Part shown: positions 8,601 through 17,553 of the stretch, piece by piece
How positions within the stretch are numbered: the first letter of the stretch is position 1
Layout: every line of letters begins with the position of its first letter
NCBI RefSeq assembly: GCF_947492815.1
Contig: NZ_CANLOB010000023.1
Coordinates: 1-64,000, forward strand
DNA length: 64,000 nt
Origin: an uncultured Dokdonia sp.
Lineage (GTDB): Bacteria; Bacteroidota; Bacteroidia; Flavobacteriales; Flavobacteriaceae
Direction of reading: 5' to 3'
Program-made: the position numbers and the translations under genes
Notes under the pieces: generated by a model
The model's input: the letters and a program-made list of their open reading frames with translations, nothing else
What the model was told of the DNA's origin: nothing
The model's database searches: none

Positions 8601-9470
8601 TTGAAGAAAACAATATATCTATTACGCTTTTTGATATTGTTATTATTACTTTCCTGTGGGCAAAATTCATATGAAAAAGAATTAAACGGTACTTGGTATG
8701 AAGTTGAAAATGAATATTACACTTGGAATTTTTTCCCAGATAGCCTTATAGTAAAAGGAGATGTAAAAGAAAGAGTTAAGTGGAAAGCCACAAAATCAAA
8801 CATTCGTATTAAAGCCCCTATATTTTATGAGGACTCTCTAGGAAGATTAAAAGATACTATAGATCCTATTCTTATTAAGTATCAACTTTCTAAGAAAAAG
8901 GACAGTATGTATGGTACCTTACAGAATATATATGGAACGTTTTCATTTGCGTTACTAAAAGCAGACAACTATACAGATTATTTAAACAAAAAATATGGAA
9001 TCGATTTTTCTATACCGCAAGATAATTCGGCTGAACTTATAGATACTGATAATATTTATGGCCTAAAAGTATTTTTGGGAAGATCGAAGAAGAATAAAAT
9101 TATTGGTAGAACAACATTATCAAAAAATCTGACGAATTTAGAAGCTGATATTAAGAAATTTAAAGATAGTATCAAACCTTATGAAGAATATCAAATAAAG
9201 ACACATAAATCGTATTTAGAACGGAGATTTCATTTAAGAGTTTTTGCCGATAAAACTATTCCTGATTCAACAATTACAAAATATCTAAAAACAACAATAC
9301 CTATCAAAAATTCAGGAGTTGATACGTATTTACCAGAAAAATTTAAACCTAATAAAGGAGATACTTTACCAATTAGGATTTATAGAATATTGGAAAGTAA
9401 AGAAGAACAATCTGCTTGGAAGATGAAAGGTAAAAAAATACAAACGCGTGCCAATAATGTATATATATAA
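8601..9470 (+). CDS. Lipoprotein (289 aa), unknown
   Basis: The frame begins at a TTG codon, read as Met, and encodes an SPII signal with lipobox LLSC and lipidated Cys at residue 19. The next 90 residues (LNGTWYEVEN onward) look like a lipocalin-like beta barrel of the kind that opens many Bacteroidota lipoproteins. The rest has no recognised family. No ATG closer to the signal is available, so the TTG start is needed for export. It probably sits in the outer membrane. There is no operon partner. Confidence 0.65.
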   Translation: MKKTIYLLRFLILLLLLSCGQNSYEKELNGTWYEVENEYYTWNFFPDSLIVKGDVKERVKWKATKSNIRIKAPIFYEDSLGRLKDTIDPILIKYQLSKKKDSMYGTLQNIYGTFSFALLKADNYTDYLNKKYGIDFSIPQDNSAELIDTDNIYGLKVFLGRSKKNKIIGRTTLSKNLTNLEADIKKFKDSIKPYEEYQIKTHKSYLERRFHLRVFADKTIPDSTITKYLKTTIPIKNSGVDTYLPEKFKPNKGDTLPIRIYRILESKEEQSAWKMKGKKIQTRANNVYI

Positions 9471-9778
9471 TTATAACTAGATCTTGGCTATTGTATACAT
9501 ACAGCTGACAACTTATTAATTATATACATTCTATCGCTTGTTATTATTTTTTGTTATATACGTTTTGGTACTTCGAAAAAACTCAGCATAAACTTCTGAG
9601 TCATTACATTCCCAGAAAGCCTATACATACACATCCATATTATCATTTAATTAACGAATCCTTATACTATAATTTGGATTTTTCAGTTAAGATACCATGT
9701 ATATTAGTAGGTATTTATGAACCATCTTTATGCCCATCGCTAAACATCTAAATGCATACTAATTAATTCCTACAACCA
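9471..9778. other. Gene-less 308-bp interval
   Basis: A 66-residue ORF (9551-9751) is present, but it has no coding character: it is unusually rich in His, Tyr and Pro and lacks a family or a start signal. Otherwise the stretch is AT-rich upstream sequence of the AraC-family gene. No RNA gene or strong hairpin is visible. Confidence 0.5.
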
Positions 9779-10870
9779 TTGATTACAATACTAGGAGACA
9801 TCGCCATCATTGCGAGTATCATCATCGGATACTTTATTAGTATTGCCCTAGTGACTACTACATTTTATAAGAGTCGTGCCAACAATTACCTTGCCCTAAC
9901 GCTATTCTTGATCAGTAGTTTGGCATTATTAGATATCATCAATCCTGAAAGTGGATTCTTAAGCTTTCTATATTTTATCATGATAGAGTTACTAATTGCA
10001 GTAACCATATATACGTATTTCCTCATTCAAATTCAGCATGTATATCTTACAAGACCTTGGTATAAAATGTTATACCTTCCTTTTATATGTTCGGTGATTG
10101 TGGAAACCATTCTTCACTTGGATAACATTTTTCATTTATATGAGTCAAATTTTGCAGCTTTTGTATTTTATGCAAAAGATATTAGTGCTTTATTTTTGAA
10201 TGTGTTTTTAATCTTTTGGAGTCGGTATTTAATCAAAAAATCTAACACAATTTCAAAAGATAAAAGGCGATGGTTACTACGCTTCAACCTCTTTATGATC
10301 ATCATTATGATATGTTGGTTTCTCTCAAGTATAGAATTTTATGCATTCGATTCTGAATACACAGTTGATTATCTATGGATACTCGTTTCTTTTTTATCCT
10401 GGTGGGTATTATATTATGGAGTATTTAAACTACAAATTGTAGTACAAAGGGATGAAATCCATGACTATTTGGTTTCAAAAAAAACAGATACTATAGCACC
10501 CAAAAAGAAAATCAAACCAACAATAACTTCTGCAATTATTCCCCAACTGTATGCCTTAATGGAAGAGGAAGAAGTATATAAAGATCCCCTTTTAAGCAGA
10601 TTAGATTTGGCTACTCGCTTAGGAACTAGTGAGGGTAATGTCTCTCAAGTTATCAATCAAGAACTCAACAAAAGTGTGATTCAATTTGTAAATGAATACC
10701 GCATTGAAGCTGCCAAAAAATTATTGCACGATCCTGTATTTCATAAATACTCTGTAGAGGCCATAGGTATGGAAGCGGGCTTTAAATCAAAGAGTGCCTT
10801 CTATAGTGCTTTCAAAACAAATTCAGGAATGTCTCCAGGGGCGTATAGAAAGCTTCAAAAAACGTCCTAA
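9779..10870 (+). CDS. Membrane-anchored AraC-family transcriptional regulator
   Basis: The N-terminal 220 residues contain about seven hydrophobic helices. The C-terminal 100 residues are an AraC-type double helix-turn-helix, with LSRLDLATRLGTSEGNVSQV as the first helix-turn-helix and the family end GMSPGAYRK. This architecture, a seven-helix membrane sensor with an AraC output domain, is common in Flavobacteriia. The start is TTG at 9779. The next genes encode an outer-membrane barrel protein and an S41 peptidase lipoprotein on the same strand, which may be its targets, although roughly 100 bases separate it from the first. The sensed signal is unknown. Confidence 0.85.
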   Translation: MITILGDIAIIASIIIGYFISIALVTTTFYKSRANNYLALTLFLISSLALLDIINPESGFLSFLYFIMIELLIAVTIYTYFLIQIQHVYLTRPWYKMLYLPFICSVIVETILHLDNIFHLYESNFAAFVFYAKDISALFLNVFLIFWSRYLIKKSNTISKDKRRWLLRFNLFMIIIMICWFLSSIEFYAFDSEYTVDYLWILVSFLSWWVLYYGVFKLQIVVQRDEIHDYLVSKKTDTIAPKKKIKPTITSAIIPQLYALMEEEEVYKDPLLSRLDLATRLGTSEGNVSQVINQELNKSVIQFVNEYRIEAAKKLLHDPVFHKYSVEAIGMEAGFKSKSAFYSAFKTNSGMSPGAYRKLQKTS

Positions 10871-10972
10871 TTCGTATGATCCTACTGTTTTAGTACATCT
10901 CCAGACCTAAACTTACTGCTTTCTTTTTTTGATAGATATACTTTTACGAGTATAAATCAAAAAACATAATTA

Positions 10973-11515
10973 ATGAAAAACCTAGTATTACTAATTGTCA
11001 TTGCAGTTATTGGCTTAACAAGGATGAATGCCCAAGAAATACAATTTGGTGCTAAAGCAGGGTTGAACTTTGCAACAATTACTAATGATGCTGAAGATGA
11101 ACTTGACATTACCTCAGATGTTGCTTTTGGATTGCTTGCAGAAATACCGATTTCAGAAAAATTTTCTTTTCAACCTGAATTGATGTATTCAGGGCAAGGA
11201 TCTTCTACTGCTATTCTTACCTATTTTAATGTTCCTTTAATAGGGAAATATTATGTGGTAAAAGGATTAAGTCTGGAAGCGGGTCCGCAAATAGGTTTTT
11301 TACTTTCTGCAAAAAATACTGATACAGATGCCAATATAAAAGATGCATTTACAAACGTAGATTTTGGTCTTGGCTTGGGAGTAGGATATACGCTTAACAA
11401 CGGACTTTTCTTCAATGCTAGATACAATCTAGGTATTGCTAACATAAGCAATGTAGAAGGGGTTACCACTGAGAATCGCTTCGTTCAATTATCTATTGGT
11501 TATTTCTTTTTCTAA
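10973..11515 (+). CDS. Outer-membrane beta-barrel protein (PorT-like family)
   Basis: A signal peptide (residues 1-20, ending MNAQ) precedes a small beta barrel. The motif QFGAKAGLNFATI after cleavage, alternating hydrophobic strands and a C-terminal Phe (GYFFF) are typical of the PorT/OmpA-like small barrels of Bacteroidota. At 180 residues it probably makes an eight-stranded barrel in the outer membrane. The S41 peptidase lipoprotein follows after 16 bases and is probably cotranscribed. Its function is unknown. Confidence 0.8.
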   Translation: MKNLVLLIVIAVIGLTRMNAQEIQFGAKAGLNFATITNDAEDELDITSDVAFGLLAEIPISEKFSFQPELMYSGQGSSTAILTYFNVPLIGKYYVVKGLSLEAGPQIGFLLSAKNTDTDANIKDAFTNVDFGLGLGVGYTLNNGLFFNARYNLGIANISNVEGVTTENRFVQLSIGYFFF

Positions 11516-11531
11516 TTAAAAATCAAAAACT

Positions 11532-12950
11532 ATGATGTTTCAAACAATAAACAAACAACTTCTACTTATGATTATAAAAAAAGGACTCTTATGTTTCCTT
11601 TTATTCTTTCTCTTCTCTTGTAATAATGATGACGATATCACGCCTCCTACGTCTCCAACAGGGGATTCAGTCAGTGATATATGGTTCTCTGAAGAAAAGG
11701 GGTATATTTTCGAATTTACAGAGAGTAACGATATATTTTACAATGTAAATACAGCAGGATGTGCCATACAAGATGATGATTTTGTAATCGAAGATTTCTT
11801 TGGGTTTACGTTAAACCAAATAAGCGAAAATGAACTTGTTGCATCCTCAGATCTTTCAGACATAGATGTCGTATTTAACCGACTCTCAGAACAAAATCCA
11901 TTTTGTCTATCTGAACAGATAGCTATGACAGATGATCCTCAGGTAAATTTTGATCACTTCTGGAATATTTTTAATGATTATTATGCTTTTTTTGAAGCTC
12001 GGAATATAGACTGGGCACAATATGAAAGTTTAAGAGATCAAGTAACTACTGAAAATCTATATGACATTATAGAAGAGCTAGCGTTAGTGTTAGAAGACGA
12101 TCATGTAAGTATTTATGATGATGCATTAGGTATTGAAATTGAATCTGGAGATGTTAGATTATTAGAACGATTAAACGCCAACTTAAGTGGAGATTTACTT
12201 ATAGAAGATATCCAAGATTATTACAATCTTGGTAATGAAAAGCTTATGGCCATCATCATAGAATATCTGGGAGGTGAATTTGAGGTAGACGACAGAGATA
12301 ATATTTTCTGGGGATTAATTGATGATGAAACAGGATACATCAATGTGCTAACCATGCAAGGCTATGGCACTGATTTTAATAATGAGCTATCCTCTTTAAA
12401 TGACATTTTAGATACCATCATGGAGGATCTTGCTGCTGCAGGAGTTTCAAAGCTAGTGCTTGACCTCCGTTTTAATGAAGGAGGTATTGATACCGTAGCT
12501 TTAGATATAGCATCACGTTTTATGGATCAAGAACGACTCTCCTATTTCAAAAAAGCAAGACTCGGAGATAGTTTCACAGAAACTACTGCCTTCTCTATAG
12601 GTCCGAAGGGCAATTTTCAATTTACAGAAAACATTGTATTACTTACGAGCCCTATCACTGTAAGTGCTGGAGAACTCTTTACATTATGCTTAAAAGATCA
12701 ACCGTACGTGACGATTGTAGGAGAAAACACAGCAGGTGCTTTTTCTACGATTCTGAATCATACGCTACCAAATGGTGCTGAAGTAGGACTATCTAATGAA
12801 ATCTATAGCGATACACAAGGGGTTGTTTTTGAAATCGTAGGCATTGGCCCTAATGATACAGAAAATCAAATTCCATTCTTTGCTACTTCAGATTTTAACC
12901 AAGGTATTGACAGCGGGATAGATCGTGCATTGGAAGTATTAGAGAACTAA
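11532..12950 (+). CDS. S41-family peptidase lipoprotein
   Basis: The product (472 aa; the ATG at 11568 would remove 12 residues and is a good alternative start) carries an SPII signal with lipobox LFSC followed by Asn/Asp residues. The middle and C-terminal parts match tail-specific peptidases: VLDLRFNEGG (strand and turn before the active site), SAGELFTL with the probable nucleophile Ser378, and GENTAGAFS. The usual PDZ domain is not obvious. It probably cuts peptides at the outer membrane or surface. It lies 16 bases behind the barrel protein, and a strong hairpin follows. Confidence 0.8.
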   Translation: MMFQTINKQLLLMIIKKGLLCFLLFFLFSCNNDDDITPPTSPTGDSVSDIWFSEEKGYIFEFTESNDIFYNVNTAGCAIQDDDFVIEDFFGFTLNQISENELVASSDLSDIDVVFNRLSEQNPFCLSEQIAMTDDPQVNFDHFWNIFNDYYAFFEARNIDWAQYESLRDQVTTENLYDIIEELALVLEDDHVSIYDDALGIEIESGDVRLLERLNANLSGDLLIEDIQDYYNLGNEKLMAIIIEYLGGEFEVDDRDNIFWGLIDDETGYINVLTMQGYGTDFNNELSSLNDILDTIMEDLAAAGVSKLVLDLRFNEGGIDTVALDIASRFMDQERLSYFKKARLGDSFTETTAFSIGPKGNFQFTENIVLLTSPITVSAGELFTLCLKDQPYVTIVGENTAGAFSTILNHTLPNGAEVGLSNEIYSDTQGVVFEIVGIGPNDTENQIPFFATSDFNQGIDSGIDRALEVLEN

Positions 12951-13020
12951 ATCAAATATGTTTACTATATGTATAGACAGGATCATGACACATCGATGAT
13001 TTAGCTATTTATACAGGTTT

Positions 13021-13055
13021 ACAAAAGCTATAGATCTATTATCTATAGCTTTTGT
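13021..13055. terminator. Strong hairpin terminator after the S41 gene
   Basis: A perfect 15-bp stem (ACAAAAGCTATAGAT and its complement) surrounds the loop CTATT and is followed by ATTTTTAAGATTTTTTT. It ends the barrel-peptidase unit. Confidence 0.8.
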
Positions 13056-13237
13056 ATTTTTAAGATTTTTTTAAAATAGTTATAGAAAAAAGAAGTTCAT
13101 TTAACTATACAATCTGTAACTTATATGCTCCAATGACTACAAATAGAATAGTGATCTCTGTGCTTATAAACGTATGACATATGTACACTTCATATATGAG
13201 TACATATGCTATTGAATGAATCTCATTATGATGATCA

Positions 13238-13504
13238 TTGATTATGAAAAATAATGAAACCTATAAAATAAGAGGGGTTATTTTTGGAAGTTTATATCCT
13301 AATAAAATTCATATTCACGTAGGATATAATATTGGAATGATGGATGGAGGTGGATTATTAATGGTAGATACCAACCAAGTTCCCATAGATTGTAGAATGC
13401 CAAATACATTGGTTTGGATTACTTCAAATGAAGTTGGTTATGAAAACATTACTATAAAAAAAATGACCGATCCGGAAGCTGTTGAAAATAAAATAGAGTA
13501 CTAA
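13238..13504 (+). CDS. Small hypothetical protein (88 aa)
   Basis: I do not recognise this protein. The ATG at 13244 (MKNNETYKIRG) is about as likely a start as 13238. It looks like a compact beta-rich domain with a Gly-rich turn (MMDGGGLLMVD) in the middle and no signal peptide or membrane segment. About 100 bases separate it from the next gene. Nothing around it suggests a role. Confidence 0.45.
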   Translation: MIMKNNETYKIRGVIFGSLYPNKIHIHVGYNIGMMDGGGLLMVDTNQVPIDCRMPNTLVWITSNEVGYENITIKKMTDPEAVENKIEY

Positions 13505-13601
13505 AAATCATTTATATTTCAACATTAATTTAGACATAAAACACATAGCCTATACGTAACACATAGCAGTATATGTGATTCATAAATGATAAAACAAAAT
13601 A

Positions 13602-14219
13602 ATGCCAAAATTTGAAAACGTAGCATACACAAAGCCTTTTGAATTAATATTCTTAGGGGTATCTACAATAACTATCTTTTTTGGCATGTTCATTTTATTA
13701 AATAAAACTATAGGTTTTCATCTTCTACACTTCCTATTAGTTCTAGGTATTGCAATAGCTTATTTTATAATTCTTAAGAAGAGATATATCATAAAAGTTA
13801 CTGATTTTACGCTAACACCAAAAAAATTGACATGGAATCAGAAGCAAATTGATTTTAGCAATTTAAAATCTTATAAAATCCATTGGATGAAAGGTGCTGG
13901 AATAACATTTAAGTTAAAAAATGGAAAAACAGTACGAATAAGTGCAAATCAAAATTTTTGTGATTCAGGAAAATTCATAATGTTATGTAGACATATTGAC
14001 TCTGAATTATCTAAACATAAAAACAATCATATCATTCGAAAAAAATCATTTTTCGAAACAAAGCTAGGATATTATTATGCAGTCATCATTACTGTACTTG
14101 TTGTAGTTGGAGTAATCTACAAAATGCTTACTAAGAATGAATTTAATTATATAGGAGTGGTTTTATTAATTATCTGTTTAGCGACTATTTGGAGTGGCGT
14201 TAGATGGAAAAGAAAATAA
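13602..14219 (+). CDS. Membrane protein with a PH-like cytosolic domain (205 aa)
   Basis: Two membrane helices at residues 12-34 and 40-58 are followed by a roughly 75-residue beta-rich segment (TPKKLTWNQKQIDFSNLKSY) and two further helices near residues 158-175 and 180-198. Helix pair, small beta domain, helix pair is the layout of several bacterial PH-like membrane proteins. No family can be named with confidence. It is transcribed alone, ahead of a CGCTTTCGCGAAAGCG palindrome. Confidence 0.55.
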   Translation: MPKFENVAYTKPFELIFLGVSTITIFFGMFILLNKTIGFHLLHFLLVLGIAIAYFIILKKRYIIKVTDFTLTPKKLTWNQKQIDFSNLKSYKIHWMKGAGITFKLKNGKTVRISANQNFCDSGKFIMLCRHIDSELSKHKNNHIIRKKSFFETKLGYYYAVIITVLVVVGVIYKMLTKNEFNYIGVVLLIICLATIWSGVRWKRK

Positions 14220-14303
14220 TTTCCTTTCCTAATTCAATGTGAGTCAAATCTAAATACAGGAAGAAATACTAAGAATCGTTTATACTACAGTAATTAATAT
14301 AAG

Positions 14304-14323
14304 TACGCTTTCGCGAAAGCGTA
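14304..14323. repeat. TACGCTTTCGCGAAAGCGTA palindrome
   Basis: A perfect 20-bp palindrome lies between the membrane-protein gene and marR. It belongs to the repeat family scattered through the window. Confidence 0.8.
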
Positions 14324-14400
14324 TACAACCACCATTAAAAAGTAGATAGGAAGCTATATAACTACACAATAATAAAAATTAAAGCGTTAAAATTATTTTT

Positions 14401-14416
14401 AGTTGTCTAGCTAACT
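14401..14416. promoter_or_regulatory. Likely MarR operator, site 1, with overlapping promoter
   Basis: The quasi-palindrome AGTTGTCTAGCTAACT lies 22 bases before the marR start codon. A TAnnTTTG-type -7 box (TATATTTG, 14427-14434) follows 21 bases after the TTG inside the site, so the site overlaps the -33 element. The -7 box is so close to the ATG at 14439 that the transcript may be leaderless. The same 21-bp sequence recurs upstream of the next gene. Confidence 0.6.
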
Positions 14417-14438
14417 ATTTTTATTATATATTTGCAAT

Positions 14439-14864
14439 ATGATTCATAACAACATCTATTTTCAGATCGAACTTACTGCTCGAAAAATAAGACAATATGG
14501 GCAAAACGTTCTAAGATCTCATGGTATTGATATCACTATAGAACAATGGTTAGTTTTAAATGTTATCAATGATAATGAAACTACAAACCAAATTTTTATA
14601 GGAGAAAAACTGGTAAAAGATAAACCTACTATCTCAAGAATGGTAAATCAATTAGGTAAAAAAGGGTTTATTATAAAAACTTCTTCTTCTTCAGATTCTA
14701 GACAAGTATCGCTTTCTATTTCTAAAAAAGGAAAAACACTAATTCATAATTTACAACCTATTATTGAAGGAATACGTCTTAAAGGTTTACAAGAACTATC
14801 TGAGAAAGAAAGTCAACATATTAAATCCATTTTAAATAAAATTCAAAAAAATTTAGACACTTAA
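14439..14864 (+). CDS. MarR-family transcriptional regulator
   Basis: The 141-residue protein has the winged helix-turn-helix layout of MarR proteins: dimer helix at residues 1-25, recognition region with NQIFIGEKLVKDKPTISRMV, the wing around DSRQVSLSISKKG, and a C-terminal dimerisation helix. Such proteins usually repress their own and a neighbouring gene and release DNA on binding a small phenolic or oxidative signal. An identical 21-bp operator-like sequence precedes this gene and the next, which makes autoregulation and control of the 14922 gene likely. The ligand is unknown. Confidence 0.9.
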   Translation: MIHNNIYFQIELTARKIRQYGQNVLRSHGIDITIEQWLVLNVINDNETTNQIFIGEKLVKDKPTISRMVNQLGKKGFIIKTSSSSDSRQVSLSISKKGKTLIHNLQPIIEGIRLKGLQELSEKESQHIKSILNKIQKNLDT

Positions 14865-14877
14865 AATTTACCTATTT

Positions 14878-14893
14878 AGTTGTCTAGCTAACT
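14878..14893. promoter_or_regulatory. Likely MarR operator, site 2
   Basis: This exact copy of AGTTGTCTAGCTAACT lies in the 57-bp gap between marR and the gene at 14922. The identity extends to 21 bases (TTTAGTTGTCTAGCTAACTAT), well beyond chance, and the position fits control of the downstream gene by MarR. Confidence 0.6.
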
Positions 14894-14921
14894 ATAAATG
14901 TAATTATTTAATTTAAAAACT

Positions 14922-15353
14922 ATGAAAACAAAAATTTTATCCCTTCTTACAGTGATGCTATTAATAGCTTGTAAATCAAACGCTCAAAACAATACTATGA
15001 AAGATGTAAAATCAACTTTAGAGTCCTATATACACGCTGGAGATATCAATGACGCAGAAAAACTAAAGCACTATTTACATGATGACTTTAGAGTAGTTCT
15101 ATATGACACAAAAAAAGATGCTACTTCTATTTTGGATAAATCAACCTATGCATCTTTTATAAAAACTAAAAAATTTGGAGGTTATAAAAGGAACATTAAC
15201 TATGAAGCTATTGAATTTATCGAAGAGCATATGGCTACTATCAAGGTGACACTTACAAGTCCTAGTAAACCCACATTAAAGAATTTTTATTCCCTTGTAA
15301 AATTGAAGAATGAGTGGTTAGTCATTCAAGATTATGTAACTCTAGTAAAATAA
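14922..15353 (+). CDS. NTF2/lumazine-binding-like lipoprotein
   Basis: The first 17 residues are an SPII-type signal with lipobox LIAC; a signal peptidase I site after NAQ is the alternative. The mature part of about 120 residues has the helix-beta pattern of small NTF2-like (putative lumazine-binding) proteins: a helix with YIHAGDINDAEKLKHYLHDD, then strands ending NEWLVIQDYV. It probably folds as a cone-shaped ligand-binding or enzymatic domain in the periplasm. It is preceded by a copy of the marR operator, so it is likely the direct target of that regulator. Confidence 0.7.
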   Translation: MKTKILSLLTVMLLIACKSNAQNNTMKDVKSTLESYIHAGDINDAEKLKHYLHDDFRVVLYDTKKDATSILDKSTYASFIKTKKFGGYKRNINYEAIEFIEEHMATIKVTLTSPSKPTLKNFYSLVKLKNEWLVIQDYVTLVK

Positions 15354-15400
15354 TAAAGAAATCTATACTTTAGGTTGGAAAAACATACAATAAGTATAAA

Positions 15401-15440
15401 ATCAATAAAGGTTCGGATTTTCTCCCGAACCTTTATTGAT
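15401..15440. terminator. Bidirectional terminator between the NTF2-like gene and argS
   Basis: A perfect 16-bp stem, ATCAATAAAGGTTCGG with its complement, has an 8-base loop. It lies between two convergent genes and has T-rich sequence on the plus-strand side. Confidence 0.8.
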
Positions 15441-15512
15441 TCATTTATTTTATTACTCAAGAGCTAAACCTATTCTTAGTTACAGCTATTCTTATAAGAT
15501 TCACTAGTAAAA

Positions 15513-17291
15513 TTACATACGTTCAGGCACATCAATTCCTAACAATCCAAAAGCACTCTTAATCACTTGCGCTACTTTTCCACTTAAAGCCACACGGAAT
15601 GCTTTTTCAGCTTCATTGTCAGTGCCTAATATGGTTACATTTTGGAAAAAAGAATTAAATCCTTTAGCAAGATCATAGGTGTAATTTGCAATTAAAGCTG
15701 GGCTATGATTTTTTGCTGCCAATTGTATAGTAGTAGGATATTCCTGTAATAATTTTAAGAGTTCTTTTTCTTTTTCGTGTAATTCATTTAACGAAATAAC
15801 AGAAGTATCAACCTTTAACTCTTTTGCTTTACGTAATATTGATTGGATACGCGCGTAGGTATATTGGATGAAAGGTCCTGTATTTCCTTGGAATTCTACC
15901 GATTCTTCAGGATTAAATAAAATACGTTTTTGCGGATCTACTTTTAATATATAATACTTCAGTGCTCCTAATCCTATCGTCTTATAGAGTTCTTGTTTTT
16001 CTTCTTCAGAATAGCCTTCTAGTTTTCCTAATTCTTTGGATAGTGTTTCTGCTGTCGTTGCCATTTCTACAATCAAATCATCAGCATCTACTACAGTTCC
16101 TTCACGGGATTTCATTTTTCCAGAAGGAAGATCTACCATCCCATAACTTAAGTGATATAAGTTTTCTGCCCAGTCATATCCTAATTTCTTAAGGATTAAG
16201 AACAACACCTTAAAATGATAGTCTTGCTCATTTCCTACAGTATAAATCATTCCTCCTACATCAGGATTGTCTTTGATACGTTGAATCGCCGTTCCTATAT
16301 CCTGTGTCATATAGACAGCTGTACCATCCGAACGAAGGACTAATTTTTCGTCTAATCCTTCATCGGTAAGATCACACCATACAGAACCGTCTTCTTTCTT
16401 AAAGAACACGCCTTTTTCTAATCCTTCTTCTATATTGTCTTTTCCTAATAAGTACGTATTACTTTCGTAATAGAGACTATCAAAATCAACACCTAGATTT
16501 TTATAGGTCACTGCAAAACCGTCATATACCCATTGATTCATAGTTTTCCAAAGGGCTACCACTTCTTCATCTCCTGCTTCCCATTTACGGAGCATGTCTT
16601 GTGCCTCAAGTAAAATAGGGGCTTCCTTTTTAGCTTCGTCTTCTGTTTTGCCAGCAGCAACAAGTTCTTTGACTTCTGCTTTATATTCTTTGTCAAATCG
16701 TACATAGTAATTTCCAACAAGTTTATCTCCTTTTAAACCTGTACTTTCTGGAGTTTCATTATTTCCAAATCGTTGCCATGAGAGCATCGATTTACAAATA
16801 TGAATACCACGATCATTGATAATCTGAGTTTTATACACATTTTTACCTGAAGCTTCGATAATTTTCGCGACAGCGTACCCTAATAAATTATTACGAATAT
16901 GTCCTAAGTGTAAAGGTTTATTGGTATTAGGAGAAGAATATTCTACCATCACAGCCTTCCCTTCTGGTGCATTAAATCCAAACTGTGTATCTGCTTGAAT
17001 TCCTTGGAAGAAATCTAAGTAATAACGATCAGTAATCACAAGATTTAAAAATCCTTTTACCACATTAAATGCAGTCACCTCAGCAACTTGCTCAACAAGA
17101 TACTCTCCTATTTGAGTGCCAATTTGCACAGGGTTTCCTTTCACCACGCGTAACATCGGAAACACCACTACAGTAATATCTCCTTCAAACTCTTTCCGAG
17201 TCGCTTGAAACTCTACCGCAGCTAACTCTGCTTGATATATGGATTGAATGGCTTCTTTAACGGCTATTGTAAGCGTTTGCTGTAAGGACAT
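15513..17291 (-). CDS. argS: Arginyl-tRNA synthetase
   Basis: This 592-residue class I synthetase charges tRNA-Arg with arginine in the cytoplasm. The family landmarks are present: an N-terminal domain (Arg-S N), the HIGH-type motif in NKPLHLGHIRNN, and a KMSKS-type loop seen as SGKMKSREG, followed by the all-helical anticodon-binding domain to the end (LGIDVPERM). Length and ending match the family. It is transcribed alone, with a TATCTTTG -7 box at 17343-17350 and a hairpin in the leader. Confidence 0.97.
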   Translation of the reverse strand: MSLQQTLTIAVKEAIQSIYQAELAAVEFQATRKEFEGDITVVVFPMLRVVKGNPVQIGTQIGEYLVEQVAEVTAFNVVKGFLNLVITDRYYLDFFQGIQADTQFGFNAPEGKAVMVEYSSPNTNKPLHLGHIRNNLLGYAVAKIIEASGKNVYKTQIINDRGIHICKSMLSWQRFGNNETPESTGLKGDKLVGNYYVRFDKEYKAEVKELVAAGKTEDEAKKEAPILLEAQDMLRKWEAGDEEVVALWKTMNQWVYDGFAVTYKNLGVDFDSLYYESNTYLLGKDNIEEGLEKGVFFKKEDGSVWCDLTDEGLDEKLVLRSDGTAVYMTQDIGTAIQRIKDNPDVGGMIYTVGNEQDYHFKVLFLILKKLGYDWAENLYHLSYGMVDLPSGKMKSREGTVVDADDLIVEMATTAETLSKELGKLEGYSEEEKQELYKTIGLGALKYYILKVDPQKRILFNPEESVEFQGNTGPFIQYTYARIQSILRKAKELKVDTSVISLNELHEKEKELLKLLQEYPTTIQLAAKNHSPALIANYTYDLAKGFNSFFQNVTILGTDNEAEKAFRVALSGKVAQVIKSAFGLLGIDVPERM

Positions 17292-17313
17292 AATACAAAT
17301 TTAAATACATAAG

Positions 17314-17333
17314 ATGCCCGTTTTTACGGGCAT
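17314..17333 (-). promoter_or_regulatory. Hairpin in the argS 5' leader, with -7 box upstream
   Basis: ATGCCCGT and ACGGGCAT pair around TTTT about 20 bases before the argS start. Read in the argS direction, a TATCTTTG box (17343-17350) lies just upstream of it. The hairpin may stabilise the leader or affect argS expression; it is too small for a T-box. Confidence 0.45.
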
Positions 17334-17553
17334 TTCAAAGCGCAAAGATACTATAAAAACAAGATAATTTACTCCTATATATACGAGGAAAATAATGCAT
17401 TGATGGAAAAGTAAATATGTGGTATCAATCCCGTACATAAACCCCGTAATTATACCTGTTTTTCGAAAATACTCTTTTCTATTTATCGCTGTTTTTGATA
17501 TTCTTTGTAATTTTTATTCCGTTAAAAACCAAAGGGTAACCAAAAATATACTC

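Noticed and set aside
9551..9751. Plus-strand ORF of 66 codons before the AraC gene
   Set aside because: Composition is atypical, no family or ribosome site is visible, and it lies in the AT-rich upstream region of the AraC gene.
15962..16192. Plus-strand ORF inside argS
   Set aside because: Antisense shadow of a clear synthetase gene.
17292..17350. T-box riboswitch before argS
   Set aside because: The leader is only about 50 bases with a small hairpin and lacks the T-box sequence and specifier stem.
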